Origin: an uncultured Ruminococcus sp.
GTDB lineage: Bacteria > Bacillota > Clostridia > Oscillospirales > Ruminococcaceae
Length of the DNA: 13,547 bases
Reading direction: 5' to 3'
NCBI GenBank assembly: GCA_946183385.1
Contig: CAMHBN010000023.1
Span: 1-13,547 of the forward strand
The translations under genes were made by a program, and so were the position numbers. The notes under the pieces were generated by a model, which ran no database searches, was not told the DNA's origin, and worked only from the letters and a program-made list of their open reading frames with translations. The stretch's first letter is position 1; every line of letters starts with the position of its first letter. Shown here piece after piece: positions 1 through 7,280 of the stretch.

Positions 1-3000
1 CTGGAGTATAGCCACCGCGTCCGCCACCGTGACTCTGCCGTCGAGGTTGACATCTCCGAGCATACCCGCCGCGGCTGTTGTTTCTGCAGCGGCAGTAGTC
101 GTTGTCTCGGGAGCTGTCACCGTTGTCGCTGTGGTGACAGTAGTAGTTGTGGTAGTCGGTGCTGTAGTAGTTGTCGTTGTTGCAGCTGCCGACTGAGCCG
201 TCTCAATGAACCAGTTCTGCGAGGCACTGCCGTTGAGCGTCCACTCCTGCACATTGCCGCCCTCTCTTTCGGCAGAGACACAGGAAGCGTCATTCGCTAT
301 CTTCGCGACCAGCTTATACGAGCCGTCGTCATTCTTAACAGCCTTGAACTGCTGATTGTCGCCCTTGTTAAGCTCGTAGAGCTCGATATTCGTGCCGTCG
401 GCGGTTTTCTTGCCGTTGATGTCGAGAGCGTAGGAAGCTCCGTCGCCGAGCTGCGACACGAAGCAGTAGTATCCGTCGCCTACGGCTACCGCCTTGAACT
501 GCCTCTGAGCACCACTGCTGCCGCTCTGAATTATATTTGTATTATTCGCGGCATTGGTGCTCTCAGCGCCGAGGTACAGTCCGCTCTCGGCATTGCGCAG
601 CACATATATCTGACCGTCCTGCAGCTCTGCGGCAGGCTGCGGAGGATTTACAGCTATATCATTACCGCCGGAGGTAGTTTTTTCAAACTTTGAAGCAAAG
701 AGCTCTGCGAGTTTGTCAGCACCTGTACGGTTAGGATGAACATTATCAATATACATAGAATCTGCCTTTGCAGCTCCGATTGATACGCAGTAGTCCTGCC
801 AGAGGGTGAACAGATCAACTACCTGACAATTCTGTTCGGAGGCTATCTGGTCAAGCTCTGCTGCGAAGTATCTGCTCTTGAGCAGCGGTGAAAGAGAGGA
901 ATCGCCCTTCCTGCCCTGCTGCTTGACAAGGATAACGTCCATACCCTTTGCCTTAGCTCTCTTTACCATATCGGAAACGACTTTCTTGTACTCGTCGCCT
1001 TTGTAATACTTTCCGTCGTTGATACCGATAGATATTACGAATACATCTCCGCTCTTGCCGTATTTTTCAATACACTCGAAGTTACCATGGTCAACAAATC
1101 CCTTTGCGTATTCGCCGCTGGCTGCCATATTTCTGATGTACCAGCCGTTGTCAACGTACTTTCCGAGCATTTGTCCCCAGCCTGCCTGATTATTGGAATC
1201 GAGAGGGTAATAGTTGCAGACTGTGGAATCTCCGCAGAGCCATATTGTCGAAGGCATTGTGGTGCTGTCTGATATCTTGTTTATCTCGATCGCACTGATT
1301 GAGTAAGCGTTGCCTTCCTTTCCTGCTGCTGCTCGGATATTGAGCTGACCGTCAGTTACAGGGAGTATTATCTCATCGACTGCGTTATTGCCCGTCATAT
1401 TGACTATTTGCAGCATATTCTCCATGTATACGCTTGTGCGGGCTGTGTTGCCGAGAGTGACTTTTACCTTGTACAGTCCGTTGGCAACATCTGCATTAAA
1501 AGTGGTTTTCCCTGTAAACTGGACTGCATCACTGAGTTCGTTCTTTCCCGCTGCTGCAACGTCCTTGACGTCGTTGCCTGAGAAGCCGTACCCCTTGTTT
1601 TTATCGTATTTATCTGCTGCCTTTACCGAGGTAAAGCCATTTGCATTATTTGCGCCAAGGTCAAATTTCAGATTCACAGCTGTAACGACCTTGGTAGTCG
1701 TGGGAACAGTTGTAGCAGCTGTGGCAGTCGTGGGAACAGTTGTGACCGCAGGCTCTGTCGTAGAAGGGATATCAATTACGGTGGTATCGGGGGTATTGTT
1801 GAGCTTCACGCTCGGTCTCGCCGGGAGAGCGGCGTCGCTGCTGAGGTAGTAGCTGACGTGAGGCGGCTGATTATAGCAGCTCTGCTCGCAGGCGACCTGT
1901 GCGCGGTACTGCATATCGTGCATGAGCGTCGTGAGCCTAACCTTCGTCGTATCTGTGGTACACCAAATGCGCAGCTTGGAGTTGTCGCTTGTGCGGAGAA
2001 TGAGCTCCTCGCGCCAGTCGCCGAAGAGGTCGGCGGAGAGGCAGGGAACATTCTTCGAGCCGTTGTTTGCGGAGCAGTCGCCCGCGGTGAAGATGTTCTT
2101 GTAAGTGCCTGCGCCAGTCATCTTGGTGATCTTTGTTCCGTCGAGTATCTCGCGCTCGAGGTCGCCGTCCCAGTAGATGAAGAAGTTCTGTGCCGGCTTC
2201 GAGCCTGCTATCTTCTTGCCGCTCTTGTCGTAGACGTTGTTGTCGGCAGCTCCCCAGAACTCGGCGCCCTTGTTTCCTGCCCATACGTTGTCGGCAGCGC
2301 ATCTTCCCGTATCCTTGGTGCCGTTGATGTGGAAGAGCTTCCTGCCCGTTGCCGCATCGTAGCAGGACTCGCCGTAGGGACTGCTCTCGTGGCACTCGAA
2401 TACTTCCAGACCCTCGTGGTCGGGGATGAGATCTCCGACGTGCATGGCGTCGCCGTGCTTGTCGCCCGAGGACCACAGGAGCTTGCCGTTGTCGTCGATA
2501 CAGGCAGAGCCCGTAATGACCTCCTGCTTGCCGTCGTTATCGACGTCGGCAGCCATTACGTTGTGGTTGCCGTTGCCGTAAGCTCCGCCCTTGTTGCCGC
2601 TGTCATAGACCCAGCGCTTGACGAGCTTTCCGTCCCTTACGTCCACAGCCGACCATGTGAGGCGCGTGTAGTAGCCTCTGCCGTAAATTGCCGACGGGTG
2701 AACACCGTCGAGGTAGGCTATACCGCCGTTCATGCGGTCGACGCGGTTGCCGTAGTTATCGCCCCAGTCGCTGACCTTGCCGCGCGGAACGGGGAAGTCG
2801 ATAGTGTCGAGGCACTTTCCTGTCTGACCGTCGAACAGCGACAGATACTCGGGACCGTCGAGGATATAGCCCTTGCCGTTCGCGTAGCTCTTGCTGCCGT
2901 CGCCTATGGTCTTGCCCATGCCGTCCTTAGTGCCATCGGCGGTCTTGGTGATGAGCTCCGCCTTGCCGTCGCAGTCGAAGTCAGCCACGCACATCTGAGT

Positions 3001-3627
3001 GTAGTGCTGACCTGCGCGGATATTCTGCCCGAGGTCAACTCTCCACAGTCTCTTCCCTTCGAGGGTGTAGCAGTCGATGTAGACCTTTTCGGTCTTGCCC
3101 TCCTGCGAGTTGTCCTTCTGGTTGGACGGGTCCCATTTCAGGAAAATTTCGTACTGTCCGTCGCCGTTGACGTCGCCGACCGCGCAGTCATTGGGCGAAT
3201 ACTGGCTGCCGGGACGGTCGAGCTTGATGTCGAAGTAGTTAGTCCCCGATGTCTTCGTGCAGTTCTGCGAGTTCACGACCTTTCCGCCCTCGACGCAGTC
3301 AACGCGGTACTTCGAGTTCGCGCTGCCGCCGTTGTCCTGATAGCAGGTGGCATCGCCCGACTTGCTCGTGTAGATGAGCTTGTCGTCGCGGTAGAGCCTG
3401 AACTCCGCGGTGTCGGAGTCATTGGCGTTATAGCGCCAGCTCACGAACATACCGCCGCCGTTTTTGACGGCATAGATACCGCGGTCGAGGTACTCCATTA
3501 TCGCCTTGCCGTTGCCGCCGACTCCATAAGCCGCATTTGCAGGGAGCGGTGCAGCAAGCGAGCCTACGACGGAAGCCGCGACAGCGAATGAAGCGAGTGC
3601 TGCTGAAAGTTTTCTTGCCTGTTTCAT
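1..3627 (-). CDS. Secreted PL11 rhamnogalacturonan lyase / CE12-like esterase / CBM13 / dockerin enzyme (3' end outside window)
   Basis: 1209 codons read without a stop from ATG 3627 to the left edge, so the protein is C-terminally incomplete here. Residues 1-32 are a signal peptide (basic MKQARK, hydrophobic core, likely cut after PANA). Residues about 35-609 are a PL11 lyase, which cleaves the rhamnose-galacturonate backbone of rhamnogalacturonan I by beta-elimination; FGDWREEL (535-542) and HDMQYR...YNQPPH (570-590) are family-like, and there are several D-x-D/N-x-D-G calcium-type loops. A Thr-rich linker (610-649) leads to a beta-sandwich domain (650-785) and an SGNH esterase (790-980) with GDS Ser801, Gly838, Asn870 in GIND, and Asp961/His964. 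These fit a CE12 rhamnogalacturonan acetylesterase, but a divergent one. A ricin-type CBM13 (about 1000-1143, QxF/QxW repeats), a second Thr linker and the first half of a dockerin (from 1189) follow. The start is supported by GAGGAGGA at 3635-3642. The protein is probably extracellular and cellulosome-bound. The PL11 call is strong; the esterase substrate is less certain. Confidence 0.93.
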   Translation of the reverse strand, partial: MKQARKLSAALASFAVAASVVGSLAAPLPANAAYGVGGNGKAIMEYLDRGIYAVKNGGGMFVSWRYNANDSDTAEFRLYRDDKLIYTSKSGDATCYQDNGGSANSKYRVDCVEGGKVVNSQNCTKTSGTNYFDIKLDRPGSQYSPNDCAVGDVNGDGQYEIFLKWDPSNQKDNSQEGKTEKVYIDCYTLEGKRLWRVDLGQNIRAGQHYTQMCVADFDCDGKAELITKTADGTKDGMGKTIGDGSKSYANGKGYILDGPEYLSLFDGQTGKCLDTIDFPVPRGKVSDWGDNYGNRVDRMNGGIAYLDGVHPSAIYGRGYYTRLTWSAVDVRDGKLVKRWVYDSGNKGGAYGNGNHNVMAADVDNDGKQEVITGSACIDDNGKLLWSSGDKHGDAMHVGDLIPDHEGLEVFECHESSPYGESCYDAATGRKLFHINGTKDTGRCAADNVWAGNKGAEFWGAADNNVYDKSGKKIAGSKPAQNFFIYWDGDLEREILDGTKITKMTGAGTYKNIFTAGDCSANNGSKNVPCLSADLFGDWREELILRTSDNSKLRIWCTTDTTKVRLTTLMHDMQYRAQVACEQSCYNQPPHVSYYLSSDAALPARPSVKLNNTPDTTVIDIPSTTEPAVTTVPTTATAATTVPTTTKVVTAVNLKFDLGANNANGFTSVKAADKYDKNKGYGFSGNDVKDVAAAGKNELSDAVQFTGKTTFNADVANGLYKVKVTLGNTARTSVYMENMLQIVNMTGNNAVDEIILPVTDGQLNIRAAAGKEGNAYSISAIEINKISDSTTMPSTIWLCGDSTVCNYYPLDSNNQAGWGQMLGKYVDNGWYIRNMAASGEYAKGFVDHGNFECIEKYGKSGDVFVISIGINDGKYYKGDEYKKVVSDMVKRAKAKGMDVILVKQQGRKGDSSLSPLLKSRYFAAELDQIASEQNCQVVDLFTLWQDYCVSIGAAKADSMYIDNVHPNRTGADKLAELFASKFEKTTSGGNDIAVNPPQPAAELQDGQIYVLRNAESGLYLGAESTNAANNTNIIQSGSSGAQRQFKAVAVGDGYYCFVSQLGDGASYALDINGKKTADGTNIELYELNKGDNQQFKAVKNDDGSYKLVAKIANDASCVSAEREGGNVQEWTLNGSASQNWFIETAQSAAATTTTTTAPTTTTTTVTTATTVTAPETTTTAAAETTAAAGMLGDVNLDGRVTVADAVAILQ

Positions 3628-3634
3628 TTTCTGA

Positions 3635-3642
3635 TCCTCCTC
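3635..3642 (-). promoter_or_regulatory. Ribosome binding site of the PL11-CE12 gene
   Basis: On the minus strand GAGGAGGA lies 7 bases before ATG 3627, a near-perfect Shine-Dalgarno match. With the signal peptide that follows, it fixes the start of the enzyme. Confidence 0.85.
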
Positions 3643-3688
3643 AAATTTTAATCATTCCCTCTGACATTTCGTCCTTCTTGTTAACATT

Positions 3689-3717
3689 ATCATAACATTT
3701 GATTCACGATTTAGCAA
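3689..3717 (-). promoter_or_regulatory. Probable promoter of the PL11-CE12 gene
   Basis: On the minus strand TTGCTA (3717-3712) and TATGAT (3694-3689) are spaced by exactly 17 bases. A TG one base before the -10 makes it an extended -10 element. Transcription would start near 3682, giving a leader of about 55 bases. The -35 is imperfect, which suits an activator-dependent gene, and the -35 faces that of the divergent araC-type gene 43 bases away. This is a pattern match only. Confidence 0.6.
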
Positions 3718-3760
3718 TGGACTTTTCTATCACGTACTTGTGTTTTTGTTGCACATTTTC

Positions 3761-3789
3761 TTGACACAATGTTGATATTATCGTATAAT
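3761..3789 (+). promoter_or_regulatory. Consensus sigma-A promoter of the AraC-type regulator
   Basis: TTGACA (3761-3766) and TATAAT (3784-3789) match the consensus exactly with a 17-base spacer. Transcription would start near 3796, about 30 bases before the GTG start. It should be a strong promoter unless repressed, and may drive the AraC gene, the sensor-GGDEF gene and the orphan dockerin as one unit ending at the terminator at 7091-7121. Confidence 0.8.
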
Positions 3790-3810
3790 ATTAATAAAGA
3801 AGCCCGCAAG

Positions 3811-3820
3811 GGAGAGGAGG
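3811..3820 (+). promoter_or_regulatory. Ribosome binding site that selects a GTG start for the AraC-type gene
   Basis: GGAGAGGAGG ends 6 bases before GTG 3827. The next in-frame ATG (3839) would be 18 bases away, too far for normal use, so the GTG is preferred. Confidence 0.8.
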
Positions 3821-3826
3821 GATACC

Positions 3827-4609
3827 GTGCAGATAAATATGCTCGGCAGCAACTGGAAGCACACGGCGGATTTCGCGAAGGAGCGTCCCGACGGCATACA
3901 CGGAATGCAGCTGATAGTCGTGCGGTCGAAGGCTCGTATCTGTATGGGCGAGCGCGAATACCGCGTCGGCAGCAACACCGCCTTCATCATCGAGAGCTGC
4001 TTCCCGCACTCCATTTACGCGGACGGCGAGGAGTACAACGACGACTTCATCAGATTCGACATTGAGGACGACGACAGCGACTTCCTCGACTCGCTCGGTA
4101 TAGAGTACAACGTCCCGATAGTGCTCGATTCCGACGCAGTCTCGAAGCTGATAGCCGTGTGCGCGGAGATATACGCCGCCGACAAGCCCGAAAAGAACGA
4201 ATCGCTCAAGCACATAATGCGGGCGATTTTCACCGAAATTAAGAGCTGCTTCGACCCGACGGTCAGAAGCAAACACACCCACTACGATATTGAAATGGAC
4301 AGCATACGCAGGCAGATATACGACTCTCCCGCCGACGACTGGAACATACCGCAGATAGCGGAGCAGCTGAGTATGTCGGTGTCGCATTTCCAGCGCCTGT
4401 ACAAGCTCCGATTCGGCATACCGTGTACCAAGGATATCCTTACAGGCAGAATGGAGCTCGCAAAGCAGCTGCTTTCAGGTTCGGACAAGACAGTGAGCGA
4501 AATCGCCGAGGAGTGCGGATTCACCGACTATGCTCACTTTTCGCGGGTGTTCAAAAAGTACGCCTGCGTTTCTCCCGCAAATTACAGAAAGAACAAGGAA
4601 CAGGACTAA
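3827..4609 (+). CDS. AraC family transcriptional regulator
   Basis: 260 residues beginning at GTG, the usual length for a cupin-type AraC regulator. Residues about 10-125 resemble the AraC sugar-binding cupin domain (beta-rich, with an SCFPHSIY segment). Residues about 158-257 are the two-helix-turn-helix DNA-binding domain, with W172-IPQIAEQLSMSVSHFQRLYK as the first HTH and VSEIAEECGF...FSRVFKK as the second. It is divergent from the PL11-CE12 gene, the classic arrangement for a regulator of the neighbouring catabolic gene. The stop is 4 bases before the downstream sensor-GGDEF gene, so the two are probably co-transcribed and translationally coupled. The ligand is unknown; a pectin-derived sugar is inferred from context alone. 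The protein is cytoplasmic, with no signal or membrane segment. Confidence 0.9.
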   Translation: MQINMLGSNWKHTADFAKERPDGIHGMQLIVVRSKARICMGEREYRVGSNTAFIIESCFPHSIYADGEEYNDDFIRFDIEDDDSDFLDSLGIEYNVPIVLDSDAVSKLIAVCAEIYAADKPEKNESLKHIMRAIFTEIKSCFDPTVRSKHTHYDIEMDSIRRQIYDSPADDWNIPQIAEQLSMSVSHFQRLYKLRFGIPCTKDILTGRMELAKQLLSGSDKTVSEIAEECGFTDYAHFSRVFKKYACVSPANYRKNKEQD

Positions 4610-4613
4610 GGAG
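4608..4613 (+). promoter_or_regulatory. Ribosome binding site overlapping the AraC stop codon
   Basis: AAGGAG overlaps the TAA stop of the AraC gene and touches ATG 4614 directly, leaving no spacer. TTG at 4623, in the same frame, would have a normal 9-base spacer from this site. Either start gives a protein starting just before the first beta strand of the sensor; they differ by three residues. Confidence 0.55.
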
Positions 4614-6554
4614 ATGAGCCCATTGAAAAAAAGAAAGGCCATAGCTCTGCTCACGTCCAATCCCGAGACTAAGCACGGCAAGCTCATAATAGACGGTATC
4701 TCCGGGCAGTGCAGGAAATATGGCTACGATCTCGCCGTTTTCTGCGCGATGACCTCGATGAACATAACCATAACTTCATATAAGGAGGGCGAGCAGAACA
4801 TCTTCCGCCTTCCCAACTACGAACTGTTCGACGGCGTGATACTCGATACGGCAATGCTCACCGAGAACAACGGCACTGCTCTGCTCGACGAGCTTTACGC
4901 CACGCTGAAAAGCTCATGCAAAGCGCCTGTTGTCGCGCTTGATATGCCCGTTGGAGATATCCCGATGATAAGCCACAAGAACGAGGATATCCTCCGCGAG
5001 ATGTGCCGTCACGCAATTGAAGTCCACGGCAGGAAGCACCTTTGCCTCATCACGGGGCCAAAGGAGGACTACGCTGCACGCTCGAGGATGGAGATATTCG
5101 CGGATGAAGTCCGCAGACACGGTCTCGAGCTGAAGGAGGAGCACATCGTATACAGCGACTTCTGGTATTCGGGCGGAAGCGCACTTGCGGCGGACATCGG
5201 CGAGGGCAGGATATCCGCTCCCGACGCGATAATCTGCGGCAACGACTATCTCGCCATAGGAGCGATATACAAGCTCGGCAAATACGGCATACGCGTGCCC
5301 GAGGACATCGTGGTCCTCGGCTTTGAAGGCACGGACGAAGGCGCAGGCAATACGATATCGGTCTCCTCATACGAACCGAATGACGCAAGCTCCGCTGCGA
5401 AATGCGTCGACTATATCAGAAGCGTCATCGAGCCCGATAGGGAGATAATGCCCTATGAGAGCGAAATATGCTTCCACGCGGGAATGAGCTGCGGCTGTCA
5501 GCCCGACTATACGCGCGCGATACAGTCCCTGCATGACCACATCTACTTCTCCGCTCCGAATTACGCGGACGAGGAGATGTTCGACCACGTTGATATGGGC
5601 TTGCTGATGGAGAGCTATATGTATGAGGAATTCACGGGGGCAGACACTCCCGACGAGTGTCTCGGGATGATAAACCTGAAAACCTTCCTCATCTTCCCGT
5701 TCGTCAATTTCTACATCTGTCTCCGCGAGGACTGGACGGACGAGCACGCCGACGACACCGTAGGCTATCCCAAGAAAATGAAGATAGTGACTGCAAATAC
5801 CACAGTCGGGGAATCGTATTTCCACACGGATAAGGAGAGCATCACATTCGATACGGCGCTGATGCTCCCGAGAATGTTCGAGAACGATGACTCAGAGCCT
5901 TCGGTGTACTATTTCTCGCCCATCCACTTCGGCAGGAGCACTCTCGGCTATGCGGTCATGCAGCGCACTCTCACGGATAAGCACAGGCTGAATCTTGTGT
6001 TCAGGAACTGGCTGAGATTCGTGAACAACGCGCTTGAGATGATGCGCTCGAAGATGAAGCTGCTGAAAATGTCGGTTCGCGACGAGATGACGGGAGCTCT
6101 CAACAGGCGCGGAATGGCGATCGAGCTCGACAGGCTCCTCAAATCGGCAAATGCGGACGACAGCCTGTTCGTGTGCGTCATAGATATGGACAGGCTAAAA
6201 TACATCAACGACACCTTCGGACACACCGAAGGCGATACGGGCATAAAAACGGTGAGCACGGCGGCTTCGTCGGTCACCTTCAATAACGAGGTGCTCGTCA
6301 GAGCGGGCGGAGATGAGTTCTACATAATCGGAGTCGGCAAGTACGACGAGGCTTCGGGAGAAAAGCGCATAGCCGCATTTGAAAGGATCATCGCTGCTTT
6401 GACTGCGGCAAACGAGAAGCCCTATCCCATTACCGCAAGTCTCGGGATAGCTGTCAGGGCACTGAGCGAGCTCACAGATTATGAAGACGTCATCAACGAG
6501 GCTGACGAGATAATGTATCAAAACAAGACCGCTAAAAAGTGTCAGAGGTCGTAG
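4614..6554 (+). CDS. LacI-type sugar sensor fused to a GGDEF diguanylate cyclase domain
   Basis: 647 residues from ATG 4614 (644 if TTG 4623 is used). Residues 1-290 are a periplasmic-binding-protein-like sensor of the LacI/GalR class (ALLTSNPETKHGKLIIDGI start; ICGNDYLAIGAIYKLGKYG; VPEDIVVLGFEG). The LacI N-terminal DNA-binding helix-turn-helix is absent, as is any signal peptide, so it senses a ligand in the cytoplasm. A conserved SCGC (292-295) ends the sensor. Residues 296-480 form an unassigned middle domain (LREDW, 370-374). A helical segment leads to GGDEF (489-647): RDEMTGALNRRG, the metal site Asp524 in DMDRLKYIND, and an intact GGDEF at 565-569, so c-di-GMP synthesis from two GTP is expected. 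The RxxD inhibitory site is missing (FNNE instead). The gene is paralogous to 10455-12662. The role is inferred: sugar-controlled c-di-GMP production. Confidence 0.88.
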   Translation: MSPLKKRKAIALLTSNPETKHGKLIIDGISGQCRKYGYDLAVFCAMTSMNITITSYKEGEQNIFRLPNYELFDGVILDTAMLTENNGTALLDELYATLKSSCKAPVVALDMPVGDIPMISHKNEDILREMCRHAIEVHGRKHLCLITGPKEDYAARSRMEIFADEVRRHGLELKEEHIVYSDFWYSGGSALAADIGEGRISAPDAIICGNDYLAIGAIYKLGKYGIRVPEDIVVLGFEGTDEGAGNTISVSSYEPNDASSAAKCVDYIRSVIEPDREIMPYESEICFHAGMSCGCQPDYTRAIQSLHDHIYFSAPNYADEEMFDHVDMGLLMESYMYEEFTGADTPDECLGMINLKTFLIFPFVNFYICLREDWTDEHADDTVGYPKKMKIVTANTTVGESYFHTDKESITFDTALMLPRMFENDDSEPSVYYFSPIHFGRSTLGYAVMQRTLTDKHRLNLVFRNWLRFVNNALEMMRSKMKLLKMSVRDEMTGALNRRGMAIELDRLLKSANADDSLFVCVIDMDRLKYINDTFGHTEGDTGIKTVSTAASSVTFNNEVLVRAGGDEFYIIGVGKYDEASGEKRIAAFERIIAALTAANEKPYPITASLGIAVRALSELTDYEDVINEADEIMYQNKTAKKCQRS

Positions 6555-7027
6555 CGGGCTACGGCACGAAAGTGCAACTATATGAGATGAAACATCATTG
6601 CTTCGGCTGCGCACTGAAGGGCTCAAAGACCGCCTCGGTTTACACAAGCGCACCCGCACAGACTACCTCAGCGACGACAACTTCGACAATAACTACTACC
6701 TCAACTACCACTACCACAACCACCACAACTACAACTACTACGACAACAATTCCTACCATAACTTCAACCACAACAACTACCGTTTCAACTTCTACTGAAG
6801 CAGCTCTCCTCGGAGACGCAAATGTTGACGGCAAGGTTACCATTGCGGACGCAGTAGCTATCCTGCAATATATCGCAAACAAGGACAAGTACGAACTAAA
6901 GCCGCAGGGCAGGACTAACGCGGACTGCTTCGATGTCGGCGACGGCATAACAGCGAATGATGCGCTCGCGATACAGAAGCTCGACGCAGGAGCTTTTACA
7001 GCTCTACCCGAATATTCAACAAAGTGA
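6539..7027 (+). CDS. Orphan Thr-rich linker plus type I dockerin, probably a gene remnant
   Basis: Up to 162 residues. About 40 unrecognised residues are followed by a nearly pure Thr tract (residues 41-85) and a dockerin (residues 88-155) with GDANVDGKVTIADAVAILQ as first calcium loop and DCFDVGDGITANDALAIQ as second. There is no catalytic module, no signal peptide and no clear ribosome binding site. The longest reading starts at GTG 6539 and overlaps the sensor-GGDEF gene by 16 bases; ATG 6587 is an alternative. Without a secretion signal a dockerin cannot reach its scaffoldin, so I read this as the 3' end of a lost cellulosomal enzyme. The dockerin is of the same type as the one at 1-63. 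A small functional protein is possible but less likely. Confidence 0.5.
   Translation: MSEVVAGYGTKVQLYEMKHHCFGCALKGSKTASVYTSAPAQTTSATTTSTITTTSTTTTTTTTTTTTTTTIPTITSTTTTTVSTSTEAALLGDANVDGKVTIADAVAILQYIANKDKYELKPQGRTNADCFDVGDGITANDALAIQKLDAGAFTALPEYSTK
6659..6799 (+). repeat. Low-complexity ACN codon tract (Thr linker)
   Basis: About 140 bases of near-uninterrupted ACT/ACA/ACC/ACG codons encode the Thr linker ahead of the orphan dockerin. A similar tract lies at 64-192 on the minus strand and a shorter one at 1681-1800. Such tracts are typical of cellulosomal linkers and are prone to slippage and recombination. Confidence 0.85.
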
Positions 7028-7090
7028 GCTCAGTCATATACTAATGAAAACTTCATAGGATTACTCCTTACTTATTCACACTGACAGAGA

Positions 7091-7121
7091 AAATGCTTTC
7101 CGATTATGGAAAGCATTTTTT
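7091..7121 (+). terminator. Rho-independent terminator after the orphan dockerin
   Basis: A perfect 11-bp stem (7091-7101 with 7108-7118), a 6-base loop and six consecutive T at 7116-7121. It closes the AraC / sensor-GGDEF / orphan dockerin unit. Confidence 0.9.
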
Positions 7122-7220
7122 CGTGCATGGTCATAAGCGAATATACGAGCGTTCGCGTGAACCGTGTGCACCCGCTCGCAAGCTGTGCTAAAAATGCAAT
7201 ATTTTGAGTACGATATGCTA

Positions 7221-7249
7221 TTGATAGAAGCGCTGTCATGTGATATATT
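7221..7249 (+). promoter_or_regulatory. Probable promoter of the PL1 lyase gene
   Basis: TTGATA (7221-7226) and TATATT (7244-7249) with a 17-base spacer; TG at 7241-7242 gives an extended -10. Transcription would start near 7256, about 40 bases before ATG 7296. The rest of the 268-base gap holds the upstream terminator and a cluster of short palindromes (7146-7178). Confidence 0.65.
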
Positions 7250-7280
7250 TGTTACAGAAATGATTCGTTCACTATTTCCG

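Noticed and set aside
1858..3591. 577-residue open frame on the plus strand
   Set aside because: It is in exact antisense codon register with the PL11 module, has no ribosome binding site, and its Val/Ala-rich translation is typical of an antisense shadow.
4530..4613. 28-residue extension of the sensor-GGDEF protein into the AraC gene
   Set aside because: It lies inside the AraC HTH coding region in another frame. The ribosome binding site is at 4608-4613 and the sensor fold starts after 4614.
6550..6563. Perfect inverted repeat CGTAGC-GG-GCTACG at the end of the sensor-GGDEF gene, considered as a terminator
   Set aside because: The 2-base loop is too short for a stable hairpin of this form and no T-run follows. 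Transcription probably continues to the terminator at 7091-7121.
6598..6798. 66-residue Asn/Tyr/His-rich frame
   Set aside because: It is the shifted reading of the ACN Thr-codon tract, and its odd composition follows from the repeat.
6659..6799. ACN-rich tract as a CRISPR array or tandem DNA repeat
   Set aside because: No regular repeat-spacer unit; it is codon-level Thr repetition within a coding frame.
7207..7212. AGTACG shared by the upstream regions of PL1 and PL11 (minus strand 3738-3733) as a common operator
   Set aside because: A six-base match in two stretches of about 100 bases is likely by chance, and its distance to the -35 differs (8 versus 15 bases).
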